Positions 24,511-33,257 are shown, counted from the stretch's first letter. The stretch is DNA of 64,000 bases from Streptomyces antarcticus (GCF_026627255.1 NZ_JAPNLM010000005.1:248001-312000); one strand, 5' to 3'. The notes: generated by a model from the sequence alone, not told the origin. Translations and numbers: made by a program.

Positions 24511-26204
24511 CCGCCGACCGGCTCGAACTGCACGACCTGCTGCCCGCCGAACTCCGCCGGTCCTGGGTCGTCGACGGCACCTGCCCCGACCTCGACCTCT
24601 ACAGCCTGTTCCGGGCCCGCCAGATCGCCGACCTGCACCGCACCGCCGTCATCGACGCCAAGGGCGCCCTCTGCTACACCGCGCTGGACCGCAAGGTGCG
24701 ATGTCTGGCCGCGGGTCTCAGAGACCTCGGGATAGGCCCGGGCGACGTGGTCGGCGTACAACTCCCCAACCACCGCGGCGCCGTCATCGCCGACCTCGCG
24801 CTCGCCGCCCTCGGCGCCGTAGCCCTCCCCTTCCCCGTCGGCCGGGGCACGCTGGAGGCCGAGTGCCTGCTGCGCCGGGCCGAGGCCGTCGCCGTCATCG
24901 CCGCGACCGAGCACCGCGGCTTCCGGCACGCCGCCGACCTGGTGACCCTCGCGCCGGCCCTCCCGGTCCTGCGCCACGTCATCGCCGCCGGTCCCGGCGC
25001 CGCCCCCGGGGGAGCGGTCCCGATGGCGGAGCTCATGCGCCGCGACCCCAGCGGGTTCGTCCCCGCCCGGCCCGACCCCGACACCGCGGCCCGCATCCTC
25101 GTCTCGTCCGGCTCCGAGGCCGAGCCGAAGATGATCGCGTACTCGCACAACGCGCTGGCCGGGGGACGCGGCAACTTCCTGGCCTCCCTCATGCCCGACC
25201 GGACCCCGCCGCGCTGCCTGTTCCTCGTACCGCTGGCCTCGGCCTTCGGCTCCAACGGAACCGCCGTCACCCTCGCCCGGCACGGCGGCACCCTCGTCCT
25301 GCTCGACCACTTCACGCCCGAGGCGGCGGTCGCGGCGGTGCGCGCGCACGAGCCGACGCACGTCCTCGGCGTGCCCACCATGGTCCGCATGATCCTCGAA
25401 CGCCTGGAGGAGACCCGCGAGGAACTGCCCGCGCCCACCGCCCTGGTCCTCGGCGGGGCGCCGCTCGACGTGACCACGGCCGCCGCCGCCGCCAAAGCCT
25501 TCGGATGCCCGGTGGTGAACCTCTACGGATCCGCCGACGGCGTCAACTGCCACACCGGCCTCGGCACCACCGTCCCGCCCACCGACGGCACCGGCGTCGT
25601 CGCCGGCCACCCCGACCCCCGGGTCGCGGAGATCCGCATCGCCGACCCCGACACCCACGAACCGCTGCCCGACGGCGACATCGGCGAGATCATCTCGCGC
25701 GGCCCCATGACCCCGCTGTGCTACGTCGGCGCCCCCGACCTGGACGCCCGCTACCGCACGCCCGACGGCTGGGTCCGCACCGGAGACCTCGGCTACCTCG
25801 ACGCCGGCAGCGTCCTGCACGTCGTGGGCCGCCTCAAGGACATCGTCATCCGCGGTGGCGCCAACATCAGCCCCGCCGAGGTGGAACGCGAACTCACCGC
25901 GCACCCCCAGGTCCGCGACGTGGTCTGCGTCGGCGTCCCCGACGCGCTGATGGGGGAGCGGCTGGCGGCCTGCGTCGTGGCCCGGGGCCCCCGGCCCCCG
26001 ACCCTCGCCTCCCTCGGCGCCCACCTGGACGGGCGCGGCCTGGAACGGCGCAAGCACCCCGAGCGGCTCCTCGTACTCGGCGAACTGCCGCTGACGGCGG
26101 CGGGCAAGCCGGACCGGGCGGCCCTGCGCGAACGCCTCGCCGCCGCCGCCGGACGGCCGGAGACCGGCGCGGCGGCCATCGCCCCGCTCGCCCAGGCCGG
26201 ATGA
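24507..26204 (+). CDS. AMP-dependent acyl-CoA synthetase/ligase
   Basis: A 565-residue ANL-superfamily ligase that activates a carboxylic acid as acyl-AMP and loads CoA. Motifs: a degenerate P-loop 'VSSGSEAEPKMIAYSH' (~residue 200), 'NLYGSADG' (~340), 'DGWVRTGDLGYLD' (~420), hinge 'GRLKDIVIRGGANISPAEVE' (~440) and the C-terminal catalytic Lys context 'LPLTAAGKPDRAAL'. It overlaps the CoA-transferase by four bases and, with the divergent dehydrogenase, forms an acyl-CoA supply or degradation cassette. The acid substrate cannot be read reliably from the sequence. Confidence 0.92.
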   Translation: MTADRLELHDLLPAELRRSWVVDGTCPDLDLYSLFRARQIADLHRTAVIDAKGALCYTALDRKVRCLAAGLRDLGIGPGDVVGVQLPNHRGAVIADLALAALGAVALPFPVGRGTLEAECLLRRAEAVAVIAATEHRGFRHAADLVTLAPALPVLRHVIAAGPGAAPGGAVPMAELMRRDPSGFVPARPDPDTAARILVSSGSEAEPKMIAYSHNALAGGRGNFLASLMPDRTPPRCLFLVPLASAFGSNGTAVTLARHGGTLVLLDHFTPEAAVAAVRAHEPTHVLGVPTMVRMILERLEETREELPAPTALVLGGAPLDVTTAAAAAKAFGCPVVNLYGSADGVNCHTGLGTTVPPTDGTGVVAGHPDPRVAEIRIADPDTHEPLPDGDIGEIISRGPMTPLCYVGAPDLDARYRTPDGWVRTGDLGYLDAGSVLHVVGRLKDIVIRGGANISPAEVERELTAHPQVRDVVCVGVPDALMGERLAACVVARGPRPPTLASLGAHLDGRGLERRKHPERLLVLGELPLTAAGKPDRAALRERLAAAAGRPETGAAAIAPLAQAG

Positions 26205-26245
26205 CGCGGGGGCCCGGCGGCACGATGTCGCCGGGCCCCACACCG

Positions 26246-26301
26246 CCTCACGCCGGGCGCCTCACGCCGGGCGCCTCACGCCGGGCGCCTCACGCCGGGC
26301 G
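26246..26301. repeat. 14-bp perfect tandem repeat, four copies
   Basis: CCTCACGCCGGGCG repeats without change at 26246, 26260, 26274 and 26288, between the convergent ligase and metal-binding lipoprotein genes. Perfect identity suggests recent slippage. Confidence 0.9.
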
Positions 26302-26309
26302 CGGAACGC

Positions 26310-27155
26310 TCAGGGAGCGCCCGCGCCCTTCTTCAGCTCCGCCGCCGCGTTGCGGTAGACGGGCAGCAGGTCGAGGTCGTCCCCCGGATAGTTGACGATC
26401 TTCAGCTGCCGGGCGCCCGAGTCGGGCAGGACCGTCCCCGTCGACATGTGCGCGTTGTCCAGGACGAGCGCCGGCTTCTTCGCCGAGAGCTCGGCCAGCC
26501 GCGCCGGGGTCACGGCCTCGGGCCCGAACGTGCCCACCGTGGTGGCCCCCGCGAGTTTCGCCGCCCACGCCGTGAAGACCTGCGTCACGACGGACGGGGC
26601 CTTCCCGCCGGGCCAGGCGGCCCGGAGCTCCGTGTTCAGCTTCGCGTACTCGGTGTCGAAGCCGGTCTTCCACCGGGCGGCGGCCTCCTCGGTGCCGAAG
26701 AGCGCACCCAGCTTGGCGACTTCGGCGTTCACCTTGTCGGGATCGTTGTCGAGGTTCACCTCGACCAGCTTCGCCTTGGAGCCCGCCGCCTCCTTGATCT
26801 TCGCGGCGTACGGCTCGAAGGGCGCGTACAGCACGAAGTCGGCCTTGGCGACGGCGGCGAGGTCCGAGGGCTTCGGATCGTAGTCGGGGGCGTGCTGCAC
26901 GGACTGCGGCACGATCACCTTGACGTCCTCGGCGCCCGCGGCCTTGGCGAAGGCGCCCTCCCAGGTGGTCGTGACGACCACCACGGGCTTGTCCTTCTTC
27001 GGCGCGCCGCCGCCCGCGGCGGGGGTGTCGGAAGCCGTACCGGAAGCGGCGTCGGAAGCAGCGTCGGAAGCGGTGTCGCCACCGCAGCCGGCGGTCAGGA
27101 AGAGGGCCGCACTCAGTGCGAGGAGGGAAGAGATGCGGACGCTGGTGCGCGCCAT
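26310..27155 (-). CDS. Metal ABC transporter substrate-binding lipoprotein (TroA/ZnuA superfamily)
   Basis: A 281-residue lipoprotein with signal peptide and lipobox 'LTAGC' (Cys ~24), then a Ser/Ala/Asp linker and a bilobed TroA-type fold: 'VVVVTTTWEGAFAKAAGAEDVKVIVP', 'DYDPKPSDLAAVAKADFVLY' and 'KPALVLDNAHM'. It delivers a divalent metal (Zn or Mn in known members) to the membrane permease. The long His-rich loop of zinc-specific ZnuA is absent and few His are seen, so the metal is uncertain. It is the last gene of a three-gene operon; its start lies 43 bases inside the permease gene. Confidence 0.88.
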   Translation of the reverse strand: MARTSVRISSLLALSAALFLTAGCGGDTASDAASDAASGTASDTPAAGGGAPKKDKPVVVVTTTWEGAFAKAAGAEDVKVIVPQSVQHAPDYDPKPSDLAAVAKADFVLYAPFEPYAAKIKEAAGSKAKLVEVNLDNDPDKVNAEVAKLGALFGTEEAAARWKTGFDTEYAKLNTELRAAWPGGKAPSVVTQVFTAWAAKLAGATTVGTFGPEAVTPARLAELSAKKPALVLDNAHMSTGTVLPDSGARQLKIVNYPGDDLDLLPVYRNAAAELKKGAGAP

Positions 27156-27979
27156 GAGCTGATTCTCCGTTCGGGGACGAGATGGACGGCGAGGACCACG
27201 GCCCCCGCCGTCAGGACGAGGACCGGCCCGGGCGGCCAGTCCAGCCACAGGGCCAGCAGGAAGCCGGTCAGATTGACCGCCACACCGATGCCGACGGCCC
27301 AGAGGGTGATCGACTTGAGCGAGCTGCCGAGGCGGCGCGCGGCGAGTGCGGGAAGCAGGGTCAGGGCGTCGACGAGCAGCGCCCCGGTGAGTTTGATCGC
27401 CCCGGCGACCGCGACGGCCACCAGGACCAGGAGCGCCGCGGTCAGCGCCCGGACCGGGACGCCGGAGCACTGGGCGAGCTCGCGGTCGTACAGGAGCAGG
27501 CCGATCTCGCGCCGCCGCCACCAGAACAGGCCCGGTACGAGGACGGCCAGCAGACCCAGGACCACGAGGTCGGGGGTGCCCACGGACAGGATCGACCCCC
27601 AGAGCAGCGCGAACGCGCCGGAGGCGTTGACGCCCGACACGGCCAGCAGGAGGAGGGCCGCGGCGATCGCCAGGCTCATCAGCAGACCCATCGCGCCCGA
27701 CAGCCCGTCGGGGCTGCGGGCGAGCGGCGCGACCCCGGCGCCCGCGAGGGCGCACGCCACCAGCGCGCACAGCATCGGATCGAGCCCGGTCAACAGGCCC
27801 ACGGCGATGCCGAGCAGCGCGACGTGCATCATCGCGAACCGGACCGGCATGATGTCGAGCCCGACGATGACCACGCCGATGACGGGCAGTCCGATCGCGG
27901 CCAGCAGCAGGGCGATCCCGGCCCGCTGTACGGGAAGCAGCCGCAGCAGTTCGCCGAGGTCGGCGCCGGCGAGCGTCAC
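27113..27979 (-). CDS. Metal ABC transporter permease (ABC-3 family)
   Basis: A 288-residue protein with eight or so transmembrane helices of the ZnuB/TroC (ABC-3) type: 'MPVRFAMMHVALLGIAVGLL', 'WGSILSV', 'LGLLAVLVPGLFWWRRREIGLLLYDRELAQCSGVPV' and 'TGALLVDALTLLPALAARRLG'. It forms the channel for the metal handed over by the lipoprotein. GTG 27979 overlaps the ATPase stop by four bases (GTGA), and its 3' end overlaps the lipoprotein gene by 43 bases, so the operon is tightly coupled. Confidence 0.9.
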   Translation of the reverse strand: MTLAGADLGELLRLLPVQRAGIALLLAAIGLPVIGVVIVGLDIMPVRFAMMHVALLGIAVGLLTGLDPMLCALVACALAGAGVAPLARSPDGLSGAMGLLMSLAIAAALLLLAVSGVNASGAFALLWGSILSVGTPDLVVLGLLAVLVPGLFWWRRREIGLLLYDRELAQCSGVPVRALTAALLVLVAVAVAGAIKLTGALLVDALTLLPALAARRLGSSLKSITLWAVGIGVAVNLTGFLLALWLDWPPGPVLVLTAGAVVLAVHLVPERRISSWRAPASASLPSSH

Positions 27980-28611
27980 CGGACCTCCCGCAGCCGGCCC
28001 GCGGCCATCTCCAGGACCCGGTCGCAGCGGGCGGCCATTGCACGGTCGTGCGTCACCACGACCAGCGTCACCGGCAGGGCGGTGAGGACGTCCGCGGCCT
28101 CCGACTGCCCGTCGAAGTCGAGGGCGGCGGTCGGCTCGTCCGCCAGCAGCACCTCGGCCCCGGCGGCCACGCACCCGATCGCCCGGGCCAGGTACATGCG
28201 CTGCAACTGGCCGCCGGACAGCGTGTGCAGGGGCCGCCCGATCAGCGACCCCACCCCGAGCCGGTCCGCGGCCTCGGCCGCGTCCGCCGCGGCGCCGCTG
28301 CTGGCCAGCAGCTCGGCGCCGAGCAGGGGGAACCGGCCGGCGGCCGGCTTCTGCGGGATCCAGGCGCAGGCCCGGCGCCGCCAGGCCCACTCCGCGGGGG
28401 TGCGGGTGCTCCGGCCGCCGACCAGGATCGAGCCCGTGACCTGCCGGTGCAGCCCGAGGACCGCCCGGAGCAGGGTGGTCTTGCCCGAGCCGTTGGTCCC
28501 GGTCAGCGCCACCCGCTCCCCGGCGGCAATCTCCAGGTCCACGTCCCCGACGGCCTCCACCCGGCCGTGCCGGCAGGCCACCTCCCGCATGCGCACATCC
28601 AGCCCGCCCAT
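27976..28611 (-). CDS. Metal ABC transporter ATP-binding protein
   Basis: A 211-residue ABC ATPase: Walker A 'GTNGSGKTT' (~38-46), a Q-loop region 'ACAWIPQKPAAG', the signature 'LSGGQLQRMYLARAI' (~130), Walker B 'VLLADEPTAALD' (~155) and the switch His in 'VVVTHDRAMA'. It energises the ABC-3 permease. ATG 28611 follows GAGGGG by six bases. First gene of the operon; no Zur-like AT-rich palindrome is visible upstream, only an 11-base tandem repeat. Confidence 0.93.
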   Translation of the reverse strand: MGGLDVRMREVACRHGRVEAVGDVDLEIAAGERVALTGTNGSGKTTLLRAVLGLHRQVTGSILVGGRSTRTPAEWAWRRRACAWIPQKPAAGRFPLLGAELLASSGAAADAAEAADRLGVGSLIGRPLHTLSGGQLQRMYLARAIGCVAAGAEVLLADEPTAALDFDGQSEAADVLTALPVTLVVVTHDRAMAARCDRVLEMAAGRLREVR

Positions 28612-28717
28612 CACACGCCCCTCGTTCCGCCGGGTTGTCAGCGGGCCGGGCGGATGCCCGCCCTCCCACGTCGCAGTAGTCGGGCGGCGGACCCGCCGGG
28701 TTCCCGCAGATCCACGA

Positions 28718-28772
28718 TCCGTCCTGAATCCGTCCTGAATCCCTCCGAAGTCCGTCCGGAGTCCGTCCGGAG
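28718..28772. repeat. 11-bp tandem repeat (five units) upstream of metal ABC operon
   Basis: TCCGTCCTGAA at 28718 and 28729, TCCCTCCGAAG at 28740, TCCGTCCGGAG at 28751 and 28762. The unit equals about one helical turn. It lies 107-161 bases upstream of the ATPase start, in the region divergent from the truncated isomerase gene. Confidence 0.8.
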
Positions 28773-28848
28773 TCCCGATCGGACGGCCGGACGCGGCGAC
28801 CGCGCAAATCGCTGTCCGGTGACCGGAGCACGGTGATAGACATCCGTC

Positions 28849-29328
28849 GTGCACAAGAGGAGCGACTGCTGGACGTGGTGGCCCGCGTCGCAGTCACCGC
28901 GGAACTCCGGTGGGGTCGCCCGGCACCGGGTCCAGGAGACCGCGGTGCACACCTACGACGCCCAACTCGCGGTGGGCGCCCCGGAGCCGCTGCCGGCCGA
29001 GGTGGCCCTCGACGGTGTCGAGGAGTTCCTGTTCACCTGCGTCGCGACGCCCAGCGCCTGGCCGCACAAGCCCACGACCTTCGACTTCCACGCCGCCGAG
29101 GGACGTTCCTGGCGCCTCGCGGTCGACGGCGACGGAGCACGCTCCACCCGCATCCCCGAGCCCGGTGCCACGACCGGCGGGGAATCGGACGCGGCCGGCG
29201 CCTCCCTCCACGGCACGGCCGGTGAGTTGGTCCTCTTCTGCTACGAACGCATCCCGGCCGGCTCCGTGCACATCGACGGAGACGCAGGGCTGATCGACCT
29301 GCTCCGCGCGTGGGAGCCGGAGGAGTAG
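28849..29328 (+). pseudogene. C-terminal fragment of a mycothiol-dependent maleylpyruvate isomerase family protein
   Basis: From about residue 8 the frame matches the C-terminal half of MDMPI-family proteins: 'WTWWPASQSP', 'HRVQETAVHTYDAQLAVGAP' (the usual 'AHETAVHRWDA' block) and a closing beta-rich SCP2-like domain with 'GTAGELVLFCYERIPAGSV'. The N-terminal DinB-like four-helix domain of ~100 residues, which carries the metal ligands, is missing, and the present start has no good ribosome binding site. A gene truncated at its 5' end by rearrangement is the best reading. Confidence 0.75.
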
Positions 29329-29521
29329 GCGGCAGATCCGTCCGGTCCGTCCGGTCCGTCTGGTCCGCCTTGCCCGTCCGACGCGGCGCCGGGCCCGAGC
29401 GCCCCAGGTGCCCCGGGCAGTCGGCCGACCGGCTCGCCGCCCCCGCCCGGCGAGCCCGCGGTCCGGTCCGGTTCGGCGGTTCGGGCCACGCCACCGACCA
29501 GGTCGTGGGTCACGCCCGTGA

Positions 29522-30073
29522 TCAGCGCACCCAGCCCTGCGGGTCCGGCTTCCAGTCCTCGACGAGGAGGCCGAGCAGCACTTCGTCCAGGAACTCGCCC
29601 ATCACCCAGGCCGACGAGCGCAGGACGCCCTCGCGCACGAAGCCGTTGCGCTCGGCGGAGCGCAGCATCGCGGCGTTGTCCGACAGCGTCTCGATCTGCA
29701 GCCGCCGCAGGCCGCGCACGACGAAACCGTAGTGACACAGCGCCGCGACCACGTCGGTGCCGTAACCCTTGCCGCGCGAGGACGGCCGCATTCCCAGCCC
29801 GATGTGCGCGGACCGGTTGTGGTTGTCGATGCCCCACAGCACCGCGGTGCCGACCAGCGTGCCGCCGTCCAACTCCACCACGGAGAACGGGACGTGCCCC
29901 TGCTCCTTGTCGTCCACCACCAGCCGCGCGTCCTGCGAGCCGGGCGTGATCGGCCGCCACGGCCGGCCTTCGGCCCGGGAGGTGTTGACCACGTCGTCGT
30001 AGAGCTCGGCCCGCAGGATCGGGATGTCTTCGTCGTGCCGGGCCCTGAGCCCGACCTTGCCGCCCTTTAGCAT
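29522..30073 (-). CDS. GNAT family N-acetyltransferase (RimJ/RimL-like)
   Basis: A 183-residue acetyltransferase of the RimJ/RimL-like GNAT group that transfers acetyl from acetyl-CoA to an amine. Visible are 'VGLRARHDEDIPIL', beta-4 'VGTAVLWGIDNHNRSAHIGLGM', the CoA-binding 'RPSSRGKGYGTDVVAALCHYGF' (~residues 95-117) and 'IETLSDNAAMLRSAERNGFVREG'. The ATG 30073 has AGGAAG eight bases upstream. It follows lysA on the same strand but a hairpin separates them, so it probably has its own promoter. Substrate unknown. Confidence 0.92.
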   Translation of the reverse strand: MLKGGKVGLRARHDEDIPILRAELYDDVVNTSRAEGRPWRPITPGSQDARLVVDDKEQGHVPFSVVELDGGTLVGTAVLWGIDNHNRSAHIGLGMRPSSRGKGYGTDVVAALCHYGFVVRGLRRLQIETLSDNAAMLRSAERNGFVREGVLRSSAWVMGEFLDEVLLGLLVEDWKPDPQGWVR

Positions 30074-30099
30074 GCAAGCTTCCTATCCGACCGGACTCG

Positions 30100-30129
30100 G
30101 TGGCGGCAAACCGTTTGGACCACCGCCAC
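30100..30129 (-). terminator. Hairpin downstream of lysA
   Basis: GTGGCGG (30100-30106) pairs with CCGCCAC (30123-30129) just beyond the lysA stop codon at 30134-30136 on the minus strand. Confidence 0.45.
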
Positions 30130-30133
30130 AGCA

Positions 30134-31483
30134 CTAGCCGCCGATGTCGCGGCTGCGGAAGTCGTCCAGGGTCTCGCGCCGCATCAGCGTCGTGGCCGTG
30201 CCCTCGTGGACCGCGATGACGGGTGGGCGCCCCACCAGGTTGTAGCCGGAGGCCATCGACAGCTGGTACGCGCCCGCCACCGGTACGGCGAGCAGGTCGC
30301 CCGGGCGGATGTCTCCGGGCAGCTCCGCGTCGGCCGCGAGGATGTCGCCCGCCTCGCAGTGCCGGCCGACGACCGTGGCCGTGCGGGGCTCCGCCGTCGA
30401 GCGGCGGCCGATCAGCCGGGGCGCGTACCGCACCCCGTACAGCGCGGGCCGGGGGTTGTCGCTCATCCCGCCGTCCACGGCGACGAAGACTTTCTCGCCC
30501 GTGCGCTTGACGGCGAGCACCCGGTACAACGCGACCCCCGCGGGACCGGCGACGGCCCGCCCCGGCTCGACGGCGAGCCGGGGTACGGGCAGCCCCGCGG
30601 CGGCGCAGCTCTCGATGAGTCCGGCGCGCAGCCGGCGGGCGAGGGCGGTGAGGTCGAGGACGGGCTCGCCCGGCCGGTAGGCGATGCCGTGCCCGCCGCC
30701 CAGGTCGAGTTCGGGCAGCGCGACGCCGTGCGCGTCGTGGACGCGGGCCATCAGCCCCACCATGCGGCGCAGGGCCACCAGGTAGGGCTTCACCTCGGTG
30801 ATCTGCGAGCCTATGTGGCAGTGCAGACCGGTCAGTTCGAGCCGGGGCTGACCGAGGATCCGGGCTATCGCGTGCTGCGCGGAGCCGTCCGCGAGGGACA
30901 GCCCGAACTTCTGGTCGTCCGTCCCGGTACGGATCTTGTCGTGGCCGCCGGCCGAGATCCCCGGCACCACCCGCACCATCACCTTCTGCCGGCCCCCCGG
31001 GCCGACGGCGGCCGCTATGCGGGCGATCTCGGACGGACCGTCGATGACGATCCGTCCCACGCCGAGCCGCAGCGCCGCCTCCAGGTCGCGCGGGGACTTG
31101 GCGTTCCCGTGCAGTACGACGCGTTCGGCCGGGAACCCGGAGGTGACGGCGAGTTCCAGCTCTCCCGCCGAGCAGACGTCGAGGCCGAGCCCCTCCTCCC
31201 GCACCCAGCGCACCATCGCACGGGAGAGGAACGCCTTGGCGGCGTACAGCACGTCCGTGTCGGGGAAGGCGTCCCGGTAGGTGCGGCAGCGCCCGCGCAC
31301 CTCGGCCTCGTCCAGCACGTAGGCCGGGGTGTCGAAGCGGTCGGCCAGCTCGGACAGGGAGACCCCGCCGACCGCCAGGTCGCCGTCGGGGAGCCGGGTC
31401 GTGGACGCGGGCCAGACGGACAGGTCGTCGGCGCCGGCCGGCAGCCCGGCGGGAACGGCGGCCGTCACCACGTGATCCTCCAT
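30134..31483 (-). CDS. lysA: Diaminopimelate decarboxylase (PLP, fold III)
   Basis: A 449-residue alanine-racemase-fold decarboxylase. The PLP-binding Lys is in 'VLYAAKAFLS' (Lys 83); further signatures are 'GLDVCSAGELELA', 'LHGNAKSPRDLE', 'GLHCHIGSQI', 'LDLGGGHGIAY', 'VEPGRAVAGPAG' and the catalytic-Cys motif 'GRHCEAGDI'. It converts meso-diaminopimelate to lysine. It overlaps the start of the chain by four bases with the upstream SAV_915-like gene stop (ATGA at 31480-31483 region). Genomes of this group often carry more than one lysA-like gene; this copy lacks the usual neighbours (argS, hom), so it may serve a special lysine supply. Confidence 0.92.
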   Translation of the reverse strand: MEDHVVTAAVPAGLPAGADDLSVWPASTTRLPDGDLAVGGVSLSELADRFDTPAYVLDEAEVRGRCRTYRDAFPDTDVLYAAKAFLSRAMVRWVREEGLGLDVCSAGELELAVTSGFPAERVVLHGNAKSPRDLEAALRLGVGRIVIDGPSEIARIAAAVGPGGRQKVMVRVVPGISAGGHDKIRTGTDDQKFGLSLADGSAQHAIARILGQPRLELTGLHCHIGSQITEVKPYLVALRRMVGLMARVHDAHGVALPELDLGGGHGIAYRPGEPVLDLTALARRLRAGLIESCAAAGLPVPRLAVEPGRAVAGPAGVALYRVLAVKRTGEKVFVAVDGGMSDNPRPALYGVRYAPRLIGRRSTAEPRTATVVGRHCEAGDILAADAELPGDIRPGDLLAVPVAGAYQLSMASGYNLVGRPPVIAVHEGTATTLMRRETLDDFRSRDIGG

Positions 31484-31905
31484 CAGAGGGTCCCGGCCAA
31501 GGGCGCGGCCACGCTCCCGGTGACGGGCTCGGCCGTGCTCGGGGCCGGTTCCCCGGCGGGTTCCGGGACCGGGGCCGGGACCGGGACGGCGGCGGGTTCC
31601 GCGGTAGGGACCGGGGCGGCGGCGGGAGCGGTGAACGTCGGATCGACGGTCAGCAGCGACGCTCCGAGCGGCTCGGCCAGCGCGCGGAGCGCGGACCCGG
31701 AGAGCCGGATCCAGGCCTGATCCGCACCGAGCGTGCCGGCCAGCCGGTCCGGACCGGTGAAGCCGACAGCGGTACGGGCACCCAGCGGGGTGCGGAACAG
31801 CCGGACCACCACCCCCGTTGCACCCGGCCGGGCCGGCACGTAAAGGGGCCTGGCCGGGACCCGTTCTTCAGGCTCGGGGTCGTCGTCGTACAGGAACAAA
31901 CACAT
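31483..31905 (-). CDS. SAV_915-family protein (SseB-like), unknown function
   Basis: A 140-residue protein beginning 'MCLFLYDDDPEPEERVPARP'. The central part 'VVVRLFRTPLGARTAVGFT' and 'LGADQAWIRLSGSALRALAEP' matches the SseB-like SAV_915 family known from Streptomyces. The C-terminal ~45 residues are an Ala/Pro/Glu/Val low-complexity tail. ATG 31905 follows GGGAGG. Its last bases overlap the lysA start by four bases, which couples the two. Confidence 0.8.
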   Translation of the reverse strand: MCLFLYDDDPEPEERVPARPLYVPARPGATGVVVRLFRTPLGARTAVGFTGPDRLAGTLGADQAWIRLSGSALRALAEPLGASLLTVDPTFTAPAAAPVPTAEPAAVPVPAPVPEPAGEPAPSTAEPVTGSVAAPLAGTL

Positions 31906-32112
31906 GGGCCCTCCCAGGGGAACCACGAGCGGCGGCTGCCGCCCCGGGTGCGGTGAGGCGGCCCGGGGCGTGACACCCGAAGCTATCCCCGATCCGGGCC
32001 GTCCCCGACCACTCGGTAACGGGACCTTGACGGCGGGTGGCCGGGTCCATACGCATCGCTGACGTCCGGCGCCGGACGGGACCGCCCCCGGCCCGGTCCG
32101 GCGCACCTGGGC

Positions 32113-32175
32113 GGGGGGACGCGGCGCCGGGGTGGGAGGACGCCGCACCCGGTCGGGAGGACGCGGCGCCGGGGC
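32113..32175. repeat. 21-bp tandem repeat (three units)
   Basis: GGGAGGACGCGGCGCCGGGG + T/C type units start at 32113, 32134 and 32155; the outer two are nearly identical. They lie between the SAV_915-like gene and the frameshifted regulator. The rest of 31906-32191 has no visible gene. Confidence 0.7.
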
Positions 32176-32191
32176 CGGCGCGCCGACGATT

Positions 32192-33232
32192 TCAGGCCGT
32201 TCTCGGCGACCGCGCCGAAACGGGTCCGCGCCCGGGCCGCCGGCCGGTGCTGCCCGCCGGTGGGCCGCCGTTCAGCTCCGGAGCCGGGACCCTCCGCGCG
32301 GAAGGCACGCCGGTAGGCGGCGGGCGTGGTGCGCAGGGCCTCGTGGAAGCGCCGGCGGAGATTCGCGGCCGAGGAGAGGCCGACCGGTGCGCGATGGTTT
32401 CCACCGGCAGGTCGGTCTCCTCCAGCAGCGCCCGGGTGGCGGTGATCCGCCGGTCCAGCAGCCACCGCCCGGGACTGACGCCCAGCTGCTCGGAGAAGCG
32501 CCGGTTCAGGGTGCGGGCCGAGACCTGTGAGCGTACGGCCATCTCGGCGACGCTGACCGGCCGGTCCAGCCGTCCGGACAGCCATTCCAGCAGCGGGGCC
32601 AGCGAGTCGTGGACCGGTCCGGAGGTGGGCAGTTCGGCGTACTGCAGCTGGCAGCCCTCCCGGTGCGGCGGCATCACCAGCTGCCGGGCGATCCGCATCG
32701 CGTAGGCGGCGCCCTGGTCGGCGCTCACCAGGTGCAGGCAGAGGTCCACGCCGGCCGCCGATCCGGCGCTGGTGGCGACGTCGCCGTGGTCCACGTAGAG
32801 CACCGCGGGGTCGACCCGGACCCGTGGGAACCGGGCGGCCAGCTCCGCGGCCCGGGCCCAGTGGGTGGCGGCCCGCCGGCCGTCCAGCACTCCGGCGGCG
32901 GCGAGCACGAACGCGCCCGAGCAGATGCCGACGATCCGCGCGCCGCGCCCGTGTGCGCGGCGGACCGCCGCGACCACCGCCGCCGGCACCTCGGTGCCGG
33001 CCGGCTGCTGCCAGCCGGGGACCAGCACGGTGTCCGCGCGCTCCAGGGCGTCCAGGACCGTCGTGACCAGCAGGTCGTAGCCCGCCTGTCCGCGCACCGG
33101 GCCGGGCTGCTCGGTGCAGACCTCGAACGCGTAGCGGGCGGGTACCGCCGGGCCGTGGTCGCCGAACACCTCGGTCGCGCAGGCCGGCGGGAAGGCCGGC
33201 TGCGGGGGCTGCACCAGGGCGACGACCCGGTG
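32192..33232 (-). pseudogene. GlxA/FtrA-type AraC regulator, frameshifted and without native start
   Basis: The N-terminal part is a DJ-1/PfpI-like domain ('DTVLVPGWQQ', 'ARIVGICSGAFVLAAAGVLDGRRAATHW') and the C-terminal part an AraC helix-turn-helix pair ('VSVAEMAVRSQVSARTLNRRF', 'WLLDRRITATRALLEETDLPVETIAHR'). After 'ETIAHR' the frame leaves the family; one G is missing near 32387, and the expected 'VGLSSAANLRRRFHEALRT' and 'TPAAYRRAFR' continue in the next frame. At the 5' end 'HRVVALVQPP' runs on into a Pro-Glu-Leu repeat without an upstream start codon. Both ends are therefore damaged; only a protein started at GTG 33214 without the second recognition helix could be made. Confidence 0.85.
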
Positions 33233-33257
33233 CGGCTCCGGCGGCTTTGGCGTCTTC

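Noticed and set aside
26246..26301. Regular 14-bp repeats considered as a CRISPR array
   Set aside because: The copies are contiguous with no spacers, and no cas genes are present.
29329..29521. Repeats of CCGTCCGGT and minus-strand frames after the isomerase fragment
   Set aside because: Low-complexity intergenic DNA; no codon bias or ribosome binding site supports a gene.
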